A stretch of 37,859 nucleotides of DNA from a virus. Location of the stretch: IMG/VR virus record IMGVR_UViG_3300027714_000048, positions 1 to 37,859 of that record. One strand, 5' to 3'. A program made the position numbers and the translations under genes. Below are positions 5,845-14,325 of this stretch, piece after piece (position 1 is the first letter of the stretch; every line of letters starts with the position of its first letter). The notes under the pieces were generated by a model, which saw nothing but the letters and a program-made list of their open reading frames with translations, ran no database searches and was not told where the DNA came from.

Positions 5845-6711
5845 TCATTTGAGTTCTATTTCTTTTCTCCACTGATCTTTAAATCTACTAACAGATTTAT
5901 TAGTAGAACATGCTGATTTACAAGTAGGGTTAGGAGTATCTGTGTCCCATGTTTTAGCTAATTCATTAATATCTGTAATAAAATTATGTCGTCTATCGCC
6001 TATCCAACAGCACGGACTTTGTCTTCCTTGAGCATCAATGTATGCGCTCTGTTCATGCAATACATGGCATTCAATTGGTCCATCGTCTAAAAGTGGCTCT
6101 TTCCAATCTGTAGGTTGTTGCAACCCTGGAACTGGAGTACGTTTTGATACTTTAGCACGAAACCAAGAAAACCCCATATCTCTGGCTATTTTCTCAACGG
6201 CATTAACCTGGTGTTGATTGTGGCGGTAGATTAACATATCCCAGTGTGCGCTGCCTCCAGCATTGATATATGCCTTGGCGTTGTTTATTAATTTTTCCCA
6301 GATAACATTAACACGGTATATAGAATTTGTATCTTCTAAGCCGTCAATACTAAACACTACGTAATCATTAGGGTTATTAAATAGTTTCCCTAACTTGCTC
6401 CACCAAGGAGTAGATTGCAATGCTCCATTAGTGTTCATGCCAAGTGTTATACTAGGATTAATATTACGAAAATAATTTAAAATATCCAGCGTATTTTTGC
6501 CAGCGGCTGGATCTCCGTAATTCCCACACATAAAAACCTTGTCTAAGTTAGCAATAGCATCATTATTAAAATGCTGTAATATCTGATCAATGTGTAAATG
6601 ATTTTTTATGTCTTTATTAAAATCTGGATTAGTTTCTCGAGAACATAATGGGCATGCTGCTTGACAGACGTCAGTACTTTCTAAATGCAATACTTTTATT
6701 TCTCTGCTCAT
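5845..6711 (-). CDS. Radical SAM protein with SPASM-like C-terminal cysteines
   Basis: The 288-residue protein carries the radical SAM cluster motif CQAACPLC (Cys16, Cys20, Cys23; CX3CX2C), which binds a 4Fe-4S cluster and S-adenosylmethionine. Further fold marks are FMCGNYGDPAAGKNTL (the GGE-like SAM-contacting region), LGMNTNGAL and VVFSIDGLEDTNSIYRV, typical of the SPASM/twitch branch. The C-terminal part has Cys near 215, 234, 235, 264 and 268 (including SPCCWIGDRR and CKSACSTN), suiting an auxiliary cluster. Its ATG overlaps the gp46 stop (ATGA), so it is translationally coupled to the recombination genes. The substrate is unknown: peptide modification is the commonest job of this branch, and RNA modification is an alternative. 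No obvious small precursor peptide lies next to it. Confidence 0.9.
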   Translation of the reverse strand: MSREIKVLHLESTDVCQAACPLCSRETNPDFNKDIKNHLHIDQILQHFNNDAIANLDKVFMCGNYGDPAAGKNTLDILNYFRNINPSITLGMNTNGALQSTPWWSKLGKLFNNPNDYVVFSIDGLEDTNSIYRVNVIWEKLINNAKAYINAGGSAHWDMLIYRHNQHQVNAVEKIARDMGFSWFRAKVSKRTPVPGLQQPTDWKEPLLDDGPIECHVLHEQSAYIDAQGRQSPCCWIGDRRHNFITDINELAKTWDTDTPNPTCKSACSTNKSVSRFKDQWRKEIELK

Positions 6712-8477
6712 ACCATCTCTACGTCAGTGTCGTAGCTAGTGAATCCATTTTCTTTAATAACCTTCATCAAGTTATTAACACGCCCAGCCAGTTCATCCTT
6801 GTGACTAACTAGCCATACACTCTTGTTTCTATCTCTTGCCATCTTTTTCAGTACTGCAAGGGCACTTTCTACTCCGCTTGCGTCCATTCCGCTGTCAACA
6901 ACTTCGTCAATAAACAGTAAGTTGATAGGATGGTATAAACTTTCCCAAACATCCCTGAATGCCCAGCTCAAACTTAAAATTAAACGATTGCGTTCACCAC
7001 GTGATAGGTTGTCAAAGTCCAAGTCTCTGCCTAACTCCTGTATTTCTACAGTTAAATCATTCATAAACTTAACACTGTGTGGTAATCCCATTTTGTTCAA
7101 GTAATAAGTGAGTCTAGTATTTAAGAACGCTAAGTTCTGATCAATAATACGTTTACGTATAAAGCTATCTTTATTTGTCAAGAGTTTCAATAAAAACTCC
7201 TGGTGATCCTGCATACTAGTTAAATCATTAATAGTATCCCAGGACACAACTTCAACGCCAGTATCTGACATCTCTTGAATTTGCTCATCGTATGGATCTT
7301 CTTGATTCTCACGTTGCTCTAGCTCTTTTTTAAGTGCGTCTAAACTAGTACGATGATTGTAAGCATCCTGTAATGTATCATAAAACACCACAGGCGCACT
7401 TCCAATTAATCCAATCTCTTGAATTACTGCAATATATTCTTGACGCTTTGTGTCATTGTCAACAACATGTGCTTCGGCATCTTGTTTCTGAGATATTTTG
7501 CTCTCGATAATGATCTGTTGTTTGTTATCATGGATATCTTGTCCACAAGTAAAGCATTTATGATCTTCAAGAAGTTGTAGCTCTTTATCTAACTTGGAAA
7601 CTAATTTTTGCTGTTTGGAATCATCCATGTCCAAACTAGTAATCCAACGCTCTGCCTCTTGTAATGATTTTTGTTTAGTGTAAAATTCTTCTAATAACCC
7701 ATGATTAGCTAGTTCAGACTCAATATCAACATGTCCAAGATCTTCAATGCCTGTCTTTAAGTTAGTAACATCTTCTTGACGCTTTAGCAGCCATAGTCGT
7801 TGTCTCTTCTTAGCACTCTCAATCTGCTCTTGAATCCTGATATTTGCGTCTTCAACTGCTTTAATACGAAACTCTTCTTGAGTAATAACGTCTTTAGTCT
7901 GTTTAGCAAGATCTTTAAGAGCATCTGCTTTCTCACTAAGCAAAGTAATACCTAACAACTGCTCTATAATAGCACGTTGATCGTTTGCTCCTAAACTTAG
8001 GAAAGGCTGGGTGTATGTGTTTAGAGCGACAAGGTGTTTAAACATATCATGGCTCATGCCAAGCATACGTTCAATCTCTTTCTGTGTTTCTCTACTGTCG
8101 CCCTGTTGGGACTCAGCACCTTCCTGTTCGTGATTAGCAATAAAGTATTTTAGGACGTTAGGTTTGCGCCCACGTTCAAGCCTATAACTAATACCACTAA
8201 CTTCAAAATCAACAGTAACCATCATGCCTTTGCCGTTGGTTTTGTTAATTAAGTTATCTTTCTTAATGTTAGTTAAGGCTTGACCGTAAAGAGCATAACT
8301 GAGTGCGTTGATGATTGTGGTTTTACCCGTGCCATTTCTAGCGCCAGAGTCATCACCTCCTTGATCATAGTTAGCACCAAGCACTAACGTCAAGTCTTTA
8401 CGGTCAAAGTCTACAGCCTGGGTCTGATTGCCCACGCTCATGAAGTTCTTTACTGATAATGCGTTTATTTTAAACAT
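6708..8477 (-). CDS. gp46: Recombination endonuclease subunit gp46 (Rad50/SbcC-like ATPase)
   Basis: The large ATPase subunit of the T4 gp46/gp47 complex resects DNA ends for recombination-dependent replication and host DNA breakdown. The 589-residue length is close to T4 gp46 (560). The N-terminal ATPase half has Walker A GARNGTGKTT (residues 45-54). Coiled-coil segments flank a zinc hook, CFTCGQ, near residue 308. The C-terminal half has the ABC signature LSRGERNRL (near 488), Walker B INLLFIDEVVDSGMD (near 515) and a SHKDEL switch. The start ATG is 11 nt after the gp47 stop, with AGGAA inside the end of gp47 as a distant ribosome-binding site. Its stop overlaps the radical SAM start. All catalytic elements are intact. 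Confidence 0.96.
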   Translation of the reverse strand: MFKINALSVKNFMSVGNQTQAVDFDRKDLTLVLGANYDQGGDDSGARNGTGKTTIINALSYALYGQALTNIKKDNLINKTNGKGMMVTVDFEVSGISYRLERGRKPNVLKYFIANHEQEGAESQQGDSRETQKEIERMLGMSHDMFKHLVALNTYTQPFLSLGANDQRAIIEQLLGITLLSEKADALKDLAKQTKDVITQEEFRIKAVEDANIRIQEQIESAKKRQRLWLLKRQEDVTNLKTGIEDLGHVDIESELANHGLLEEFYTKQKSLQEAERWITSLDMDDSKQQKLVSKLDKELQLLEDHKCFTCGQDIHDNKQQIIIESKISQKQDAEAHVVDNDTKRQEYIAVIQEIGLIGSAPVVFYDTLQDAYNHRTSLDALKKELEQRENQEDPYDEQIQEMSDTGVEVVSWDTINDLTSMQDHQEFLLKLLTNKDSFIRKRIIDQNLAFLNTRLTYYLNKMGLPHSVKFMNDLTVEIQELGRDLDFDNLSRGERNRLILSLSWAFRDVWESLYHPINLLFIDEVVDSGMDASGVESALAVLKKMARDRNKSVWLVSHKDELAGRVNNLMKVIKENGFTSYDTDVEMV

Positions 8478-8488
8478 ATTTTATTGTA

Positions 8489-9499
8489 TTATAAATTCCT
8501 GTAAATGTCTAACATTAACTGTCTGTCATATTGAGCAGTTTCAAGTTGAGTTAAGTGGCTAGTTACTATGCTATCAACACTTTCAAAGTTTACTTCGCCA
8601 TCAAACGATTGTGCATGTTCTTCAAGATCAGTCTTCTGAATTAAACTAAGCTCACGCAAGTTATACTGTGGGACGAACTGCTCTTTAATAAATGTTGCTT
8701 CTTCGTAACTAATGTCAACATCAATTTCAACACGACAATACATGTTAGATAGCAGTAAACGGTCTGTATCTTCAAGTATCTCACTGAGACGAAACTTTCT
8801 ATACTTAGGAGCGTCCGGCCAGGGAATATAAACTGGATCCTTTCCCCAATCCAATATCATACACCCACGGTCATCATCGCCAACATCAGCATAGTTGTGC
8901 GGGAAAGCATTGCCAATGTATGTAATGTTCTTACTAGTTTGCCGTTTATGGAAATGACCAGTAAACACTGTCTCACATTTAAGATCATCACGCCGCAAAT
9001 CACCAACATCAGGCATTTGCACCATAGCATTCATATAAAAACTAGGGAGTTCAAAGTGCCCAAACATATATTTGGCTTCGATCTTCTTAATCTGTTTATG
9101 CTCGTCACCAACTAGCCAGGGTGTAATGCAAACATCATCAACAGTTGTAATCTCATCAAACAGCCTAACGTTTTCATACTTCTTTGCCCAAACAACACTG
9201 TTCATCTCTCGAGTGTCACGGTAATGCTCGTCGTGGTTACCGGGTATAAAAATGATTTGGTCAAATGCCGCACTGAGTTTATCAATAGCTTGTACACTAT
9301 AGTTTAGTGTTCCAATCTGAAGGCTAGCACGATTATTATGCCAATCACCCAAAAACACACAAGTTTCACAGTTTTGCTCTTTGCCAGTTTTAATAACAAA
9401 TTCTACAAAATCTAAACAATCTTGGTTGTGTGTGCGGCTATTTGATTTTAATCCAAAGTGAATATCAGTAAAGAATATCGCTTTTTTAAATAGGTTCAT
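8489..9499 (-). CDS. gp47: Recombination endonuclease subunit gp47 (Mre11/SbcD-like nuclease)
   Basis: The metallophosphoesterase partner of gp46. The 336-residue protein (T4 gp47 is 339) shows the motif series in order: FFTDIHFG (Asp12, His14), FLGDWHNN (Asp52, His54), IPGNHDEHY (Asn88, His89), FGHFELPS (near 146) and FTGHFHKRQ (near 184). These residues bind the two manganese ions used for exo- and endonuclease activity. The C-terminal third would carry the Rad50-binding region. The ATG overlaps the stop of gp55 (ATGA), and only a weak ribosome-binding stretch is present, so translation probably depends on coupling to gp55. Order gp55-gp47-gp46 is shared with many T4-like phages. Confidence 0.96.
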   Translation of the reverse strand: MNLFKKAIFFTDIHFGLKSNSRTHNQDCLDFVEFVIKTGKEQNCETCVFLGDWHNNRASLQIGTLNYSVQAIDKLSAAFDQIIFIPGNHDEHYRDTREMNSVVWAKKYENVRLFDEITTVDDVCITPWLVGDEHKQIKKIEAKYMFGHFELPSFYMNAMVQMPDVGDLRRDDLKCETVFTGHFHKRQTSKNITYIGNAFPHNYADVGDDDRGCMILDWGKDPVYIPWPDAPKYRKFRLSEILEDTDRLLLSNMYCRVEIDVDISYEEATFIKEQFVPQYNLRELSLIQKTDLEEHAQSFDGEVNFESVDSIVTSHLTQLETAQYDRQLMLDIYRNL

Positions 9500-10362
9500 T
9501 TTTTCTGTTTTACTTCTATTGTAGTTACTTTAGGAGGAGTTAATTTATCTAAATCTGCTAGAGCTTTCATCTTATCTTGATTTTCGCTCTGTCTAGTGTA
9601 ACTTGGATTTAATCCATTGTGTTCTAGAATATCATCACGAATACGCTGGCCCTTTTTCTCAAGGTTTAATACTCGAGTAAAACTATTAGTCACAGCCGCA
9701 GTATAGTAAGCAAACGGGTTGTCACTCTTGCTTTCGTCAAACTGTAACCCAATGCGGCTTAACTGAAGTAATCCTGCTCCCTGCATTTCGTCGTTATAAG
9801 TGTATCCACGCCAGTTACTTCTGCTTGCATAACGTTCAACTAGTTTTATAAACATCATAGCAAGTTTATCTGTCATCCCGCCATGTGTTTTACTAAAGTT
9901 CCCGTTTTGCAATCCACCTTCCCAGTGACTCTTGCCTACACAAATTAATTCATTGTTCTCGTCAAACTTCCAGTGTTGGAACGGAGGAAAATTGCATTGT
10001 GTGTGATGATCAGCAACTGTCTTAGGTGTTTTCTTTCTACCTGGTTGCAACGGAACGTGATCAAACGTCATAATCCTAAAGATTAAGTCTGTCTTTGGAA
10101 CTTTCTTCCAATCAATTAAAAATTCAGCTTGTTTCACTGACGTATTGCCGCTCATATAAGTTTCCTCATAATTGTTTCTAGCAACACGGTCTGCACGATT
10201 TCGTTTAGCCTGTGCGACAGTTCTAATATTAATGCGTTCAATATTGGGCAAAATAAGGTCAAATTGGTTGTGACTTTCATCAAGGTAACTACAATATTTT
10301 GTTTTGCTCTTGTGAATCTCTGATAGTATGTCTCGATTACTAAGATATTTACGCTTTCTCAT
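9496..10362 (-). CDS. gp55: Late-transcription sigma factor gp55, enlarged
   Basis: This is the phage sigma factor that directs host RNA polymerase to late promoters with the sliding clamp. I place the start at ATG 10362, giving 288 residues: AAAGGAG lies 6 nt upstream, and the protein begins MRKRKYLSNRDILSEIHKSK. A longer open frame to 10530 has no such signal and would cross the promoters and the divergent gp48 gene. The sigma region-2-like core is at about residues 185-255: YTYNDEMQGAGLLQLSRIGL, then FDESKSDNPFAYYTAAVTNSF, then LEKKGQRIRDDIL. This matches the NPFAYFT region of T4 gp55. The protein is about 100 residues longer than T4 gp55 (185); the extra part includes a His-rich segment (VADHHTQCNFPPFQHW, SHWEGGLQNG). 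A sigma70-type promoter lies directly upstream, as expected for an early gene. Confidence 0.88.
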   Translation of the reverse strand: MRKRKYLSNRDILSEIHKSKTKYCSYLDESHNQFDLILPNIERINIRTVAQAKRNRADRVARNNYEETYMSGNTSVKQAEFLIDWKKVPKTDLIFRIMTFDHVPLQPGRKKTPKTVADHHTQCNFPPFQHWKFDENNELICVGKSHWEGGLQNGNFSKTHGGMTDKLAMMFIKLVERYASRSNWRGYTYNDEMQGAGLLQLSRIGLQFDESKSDNPFAYYTAAVTNSFTRVLNLEKKGQRIRDDILEHNGLNPSYTRQSENQDKMKALADLDKLTPPKVTTIEVKQKK

Positions 10363-10387
10363 ACTGACTCCTTTAATATATGCTACT

Positions 10388-10416
10388 ATTATATAGCCAA
10401 TAAATACAAATAGCAA
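10388..10416 (-). promoter_or_regulatory. Sigma70-type early promoter of the gp55-gp47-gp46 operon
   Basis: On the minus strand, TTGCTA (10416-10411) and TATAAT (10393-10388) are separated by 17 bp. The start would be near 10381, giving a leader of about 20 nt to the gp55 ATG with its AAAGGAG. The spacer contains the plus-strand late motif of the gp48 operon (10399-10406). Confidence 0.75.
10399..10406 (+). promoter_or_regulatory. Late promoter of the gp48-gp53-hub-gp5-gp25 operon
   Basis: The plus strand reads AATAAATA followed by C, one change from the T4 late element. The same octamer precedes gp6 (16946) and the fibre gene (34246). The start would be near 10412, about 20 nt before the gp48 ATG. 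It lies within the spacer of the opposing sigma70 promoter. Confidence 0.7.
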
Positions 10417-10432
10417 TCTAGGAATGTAAGAT

Positions 10433-11314
10433 ATGGCTTTTAATTTTAATAATGTTATTAAAGCAGTCACTACTAATGTAACAGGCTCGAACTTTGGTGT
10501 GGGCAATATAGTTGAGCAAGGGCTTAACAAAGCTATTCCTGGCGACGGCGCAGTATCTAAAATAGCAAAAAGTTTTCTTGGTGCGCAAGCTAACCGTTTA
10601 ATTAATAGTCACTTAAATCCTGGAGGCGAAAATAGTAGGAATACTGATGGTATAATTGCGGCTTCAAGATTTGGCAGTAACAATGATACTCGCGCACGAC
10701 TAGCATTAAGTCCAGCAAGCGGGCCTATTTTATACAGAGATCCATCAAATAGTTTGTTGAGCCCTCTTGTTGAAACTGATGGTATAGTGTGGCCTTATAC
10801 TCCCAACATAAACGTTTCATACAGCGCCGCATATACAGGGAACCAAACAGTTCATAATAACTATCAAAGTCAAAGCTATGGCCAAAGCACTGTAGAACAG
10901 ATAACCTGTGTTGGCCAATTTACTGCCAATACTCAGCGTGAAGCTGCTTACTTACTAAGCGTGTTACATTTCTTAAAAAGTGCTACCAAGAGTTTCTTTG
11001 GGCAAGACACAAATCGCGGAACCCCACCGCCTGTACTTAGATTTAGCGCACATGGTCCTCATATGTTTAACAGTGTTCCGGTAGTAATTGCGAATACTAG
11101 TCAAGATTTTGAAGGACAGATTGATTACATTAATGCTCGTGTTGCAGTTGGCGACGGCGGTATTGATGCAACAACTAGAGTCCCTAGCTTAATTAACATA
11201 AACGTTACCTTGTTGCCAGTTGTCAGCAGAACTGCACAAACTAGATTTAGCCTCGAAAAATACGCTAGGGGTGGATTAATTGGCAAGGCGAGTGGCGAAG
11301 GAGGTATGCCATAA
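10433..11314 (+). CDS. gp48: Baseplate tail-tube cap protein, gp48-like (gp54 alternative)
   Basis: The 293-residue protein fits the gp48/gp54 group that sits on the hub and starts tail-tube assembly. Supporting segments are VWPYTPNINVSYSAAYTGN (near 122), an HNNYQSQSYGQS stretch, CVGQFTANTQREAAYLLSVL (near 160) and HFLKSATKSFFGQDTNRGTP, then PVLRFSAHGPHMFNSVPVVI. These tube-like beta-sandwich features recur in T4-like gp48/gp54 proteins. The N-terminal 70 residues are small and helical, and the C-terminus is Gly-rich (RGGLIGKASGEGG). The start has TAGGAA about 10 nt upstream and a late promoter just ahead. Its TAA overlaps the next ATG (TAATG). I cannot fully separate gp48 from gp54 by eye. 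Confidence 0.75.
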   Translation: MAFNFNNVIKAVTTNVTGSNFGVGNIVEQGLNKAIPGDGAVSKIAKSFLGAQANRLINSHLNPGGENSRNTDGIIAASRFGSNNDTRARLALSPASGPILYRDPSNSLLSPLVETDGIVWPYTPNINVSYSAAYTGNQTVHNNYQSQSYGQSTVEQITCVGQFTANTQREAAYLLSVLHFLKSATKSFFGQDTNRGTPPPVLRFSAHGPHMFNSVPVVIANTSQDFEGQIDYINARVAVGDGGIDATTRVPSLININVTLLPVVSRTAQTRFSLEKYARGGLIGKASGEGGMP

Positions 11315-11616
11315 TGGCTGTAGAATACAGACAAGATAGTCCATATGCACAGACAAGAATGCAAGGAACATTTTTAGACATTTATGAACCCAGACCTATT
11401 CCAAGTTATGCTGATGATGTTTTGTTTACTATTAATACAACATACCAGTATAGACCTGATCTTCTTGCATATGACTTGTACAAAAATGAAGGTCTGTGGT
11501 GGGTTTTTGCAGTTAGAAATCCTAATTCAATTGAAGATTCAATCTGGGATTTTCAGATAGGTAAGAAGATTTATATACCTAAACAGGATACTTTAACTAC
11601 AGTACTGGGAATTTAA
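11314..11616 (+). CDS. gp53: Baseplate wedge protein gp53
   Basis: The 100-residue protein matches the core of T4 gp53, which clamps wedges together in the inner baseplate ring. Characteristic segments are TTYQYRPDLLAYDLYKNEG, LWWVFAVRNPNSIEDSIWDF and GKKIYIPKQDTL. The Trp-Trp and the terminal IYIP resemble the LysM-like fold described for gp53. It is about half the length of T4 gp53 (196), as in other compact marine T4-like versions. Its ATG overlaps the gp48 stop, and only 1 nt separates its stop from the next ATG, so it is embedded in the late baseplate operon. Confidence 0.85.
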   Translation: MAVEYRQDSPYAQTRMQGTFLDIYEPRPIPSYADDVLFTINTTYQYRPDLLAYDLYKNEGLWWVFAVRNPNSIEDSIWDFQIGKKIYIPKQDTLTTVLGI

Positions 11617-11617
11617 C

Positions 11618-14323
11618 ATGGCTCTTAGTGTCACATCTGTTAAAGACCTAGGATTTACTAGACAGTTTAAACTTTCTGATGGCAGAGTAGTACGAGAATC
11701 AGAACTAGCTGGGCTCGGGTTGGCTACACCACCAGCCCCTGCGCCTCTAGATGCTGATGTTTTTATCGAGCCCCCAATCGGCAGTTCAACGGCTACTAAT
11801 TTTATATTATCTGCTGAAGAACTTAAAAGAAAGGTTAATGCTGCAAATAAAAACCAACCAAATTCTCAATCAAACATTGGGCAAACCAGCGAGACCTCTG
11901 GGCAAAATTCTCAACAGCCAGAGCCTGCAGCATCTGCTCAAAATTCTAGATTAACTAATCCTGCAAGTAATTTTCAAGAACCAGGAGCAACACCAGAAAA
12001 TGTTCTAGGTTCTGGAGTTGCTGTTGCAACGATGAAAGCTGGTCAAAATGTTATAACTGCTAACGGAACAGCTAGAAATTCTAAATCTAGGAATGGCGGC
12101 GGGTTAAGTCCAAATTTTGAATCGATTAGTATTGATCCGCGACCAAACCAACTTAGTGAGTATGCCTCTCATACATACAATATTGCGCTTTATATGATGC
12201 AACCTGCTAATTATGTAAAGTTACTAAAAAACCCCAGCAGTGTAGCTCAGATTCCCAAACAACTAATTATGCGAAGTGGCGGAGTTGGTTTTGACGGTGG
12301 TGATAATTTTGATGTAGATTTTTTTATTGATAATCTACAAATGACTAACCTGGGGATTAGCCCCAACACTAGAACTACGAACACAAATGCTGTTAAAATT
12401 AGCTTTGAAATTACTGAACCAATGGGTGTAACACTTATTGAACGGTTAAAAAATGAAGCAAAAAATTCTCTCGGAGAAGGTGAAAACTATACAAATACTC
12501 CGTACTTGTTAGAGATTACCTTTAAAGGGTACAACGACTCGGGTGAAGAAATAATCGGAGCAATTAAGCCTAAGTACATTCCTATTAAACTAACGAACAT
12601 AAATTTTAGAGTTGAATCTACTGGCACAGTATACAAAGTTAGGGCAATTCCTTTTCATCAAGACGTGCTTGGTTCGATATTCAGCACTATTCCTATTAAT
12701 ATACAAGTCAGTGCAGGTACAGTGAATGATATTTTTGGAGGAACTGCCCAACAATTTAAATATGAAACAGAGATTCTTGGCGATGAGTTTGGCTCAGCTG
12801 AATTTCAAGGCATAAAAACCCCGTTAGGAGACCCCAGTGCTGATTTATCTAAAGCAATTAACGATTACTTTGAATCACAAACAAGAGAAACTACTGACAA
12901 AGATGGCAAGAAAATAGCATCTAGTACCGATATTGCTGATAAGTGGAGTTTTGAAATTGCTCCAGAAATTAAGAACGCTAAGTTAGTTGGTTCAAAATTT
13001 GATGCTCTCAATACTCCACAAAAGAATAACGAGGTATACAAACAAGCTGCATCAAAGCTCAGAGGGCAAGTTAATCTAGATCCAACGACTAACTTATTTA
13101 GAATTAATGGTGCGACGGACGTAGTGGCATTAATAAATTATATTGTTGTAGCAAGTGATTACGTTGACGAAAATATCGACGCGGCTAACGGCATTGCTAA
13201 TAATTCCCAACAGTCTTCAAGTAACGTGGCTATTAAATGGTTTAAAATTATACCACAGATTCAGGAATCTCTTGGCTGGGACCATAAAGCAGGAAGATAT
13301 AAATTTCATATTAAATGGACTATAGCAGTTCACGGAATGTATTACAGTGATTTTCCCTGGGCTCCGAAGACTACGCCTAAAGGGCAAGGGGTACATAAAA
13401 TATATGATTACATCTTTAGTGGTTTAAATACAGAGATTACTGATTTAATACTGCAATTTGATAATGCTTTTTATAACGCAAATACTATTGGCACTGGTAT
13501 TCCTGCAGACAATCCAAAAGATAAATCTACCTGGGCACCTAAGACTAAATTTATAAACCAAAGCAAGCAGGGCCAAGGGATAATTAATGACACAACTGTT
13601 ACGAAGAAACGAAGTAAAGATTTAATGTCTAACTTAATGTATGATGGTTATGATTTGATACAGCTTGATGTAGCTATCCTAGGAGATCCTGCTTTCTTAC
13701 CAATTGGTGATGCATTTTTCCAACCACAGGGGAATCGTGATGCTATTTTTGTAGAACCTTTTTTACCAGACGATACTATTAACTATGACTTAACTCCGCC
13801 TTATGTCCAGATAAATTTAAAAACGCCATCAGACTATGATGAACTTACTGGACTTGTTGACCTTTCTGGTCAAGGAAAGTATACTACTAGTGAGTTTAGT
13901 GGTGTTTACCGGCTTACGTCATCTGAATCGACTTTTAGTGGAGGTATGTTTACTCAACGACTATATGGTTTTAGAGAAAAAATGCAACCTATTAATGGAA
14001 GAATAGGCAGAAGCTTAGAAAGCATCGAGCTTATAGACAGTAGAGATAATCAAGTTGGTGATTTAGCTGAAACATTGTTTAGTCTGCTGTTTGGCAAAGA
14101 TCCAATAGGTACATTAATTAGCAAAGGATCTGCTGTATTATCTACAATAGGCGAAAGCGCAGTTACTGGATTTCAGGCTAATAGGATACAAAGATTGGCT
14201 GACGAAGCTGACCAAGGACAGTTTGCGGAAGGAATAGGCGATGAAGATGATACATTTAGCCAAATTCAAGACAACGGCAGAATTATCGATATCAGTGAAG
14301 TATCGACTATATTTGAGGAATAG
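11618..14323 (+). CDS. Large baseplate hub structural protein (gp27-like candidate)
   Basis: A 901-residue virion protein between gp53 and gp5, which is where a gp27-type hub partner of gp5 would be expected. The first 30 residues (ALSVTSVKDLGFTRQFKLSD) are followed by a Gln/Asn/Pro/Ser-rich flexible stretch to about 165. Two hub-like parts follow: SEYASHTYNIALYMMQPANY (near 180) to EPMGVTLIERLKNEAKNSLG and YLLEITFKGYNDSGEE (near 300), and a C-terminal part with KYTTSEFSGVYRLTSSESTF and FSGGMFTQRLYGFREK (near 770-790). The latter resembles the closing strand of tail-hub proteins that mate with spike proteins. It is more than twice the length of T4 gp27 (391). No enzyme motif is visible. GAGGAATAG at its end supplies the ribosome-binding site for gp5. 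Confidence 0.55.
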   Translation: MALSVTSVKDLGFTRQFKLSDGRVVRESELAGLGLATPPAPAPLDADVFIEPPIGSSTATNFILSAEELKRKVNAANKNQPNSQSNIGQTSETSGQNSQQPEPAASAQNSRLTNPASNFQEPGATPENVLGSGVAVATMKAGQNVITANGTARNSKSRNGGGLSPNFESISIDPRPNQLSEYASHTYNIALYMMQPANYVKLLKNPSSVAQIPKQLIMRSGGVGFDGGDNFDVDFFIDNLQMTNLGISPNTRTTNTNAVKISFEITEPMGVTLIERLKNEAKNSLGEGENYTNTPYLLEITFKGYNDSGEEIIGAIKPKYIPIKLTNINFRVESTGTVYKVRAIPFHQDVLGSIFSTIPINIQVSAGTVNDIFGGTAQQFKYETEILGDEFGSAEFQGIKTPLGDPSADLSKAINDYFESQTRETTDKDGKKIASSTDIADKWSFEIAPEIKNAKLVGSKFDALNTPQKNNEVYKQAASKLRGQVNLDPTTNLFRINGATDVVALINYIVVASDYVDENIDAANGIANNSQQSSSNVAIKWFKIIPQIQESLGWDHKAGRYKFHIKWTIAVHGMYYSDFPWAPKTTPKGQGVHKIYDYIFSGLNTEITDLILQFDNAFYNANTIGTGIPADNPKDKSTWAPKTKFINQSKQGQGIINDTTVTKKRSKDLMSNLMYDGYDLIQLDVAILGDPAFLPIGDAFFQPQGNRDAIFVEPFLPDDTINYDLTPPYVQINLKTPSDYDELTGLVDLSGQGKYTTSEFSGVYRLTSSESTFSGGMFTQRLYGFREKMQPINGRIGRSLESIELIDSRDNQVGDLAETLFSLLFGKDPIGTLISKGSAVLSTIGESAVTGFQANRIQRLADEADQGQFAEGIGDEDDTFSQIQDNGRIIDISEVSTIFEE

Positions 14324-14325
14324 TA

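Noticed and set aside
10363-10530. Longer gp55 open frame starting at 10530
   Set aside because: The extension overlaps the gp48 start and both promoters and has no ribosome-binding site; AAAGGAG at 6 nt spacing marks ATG 10362.
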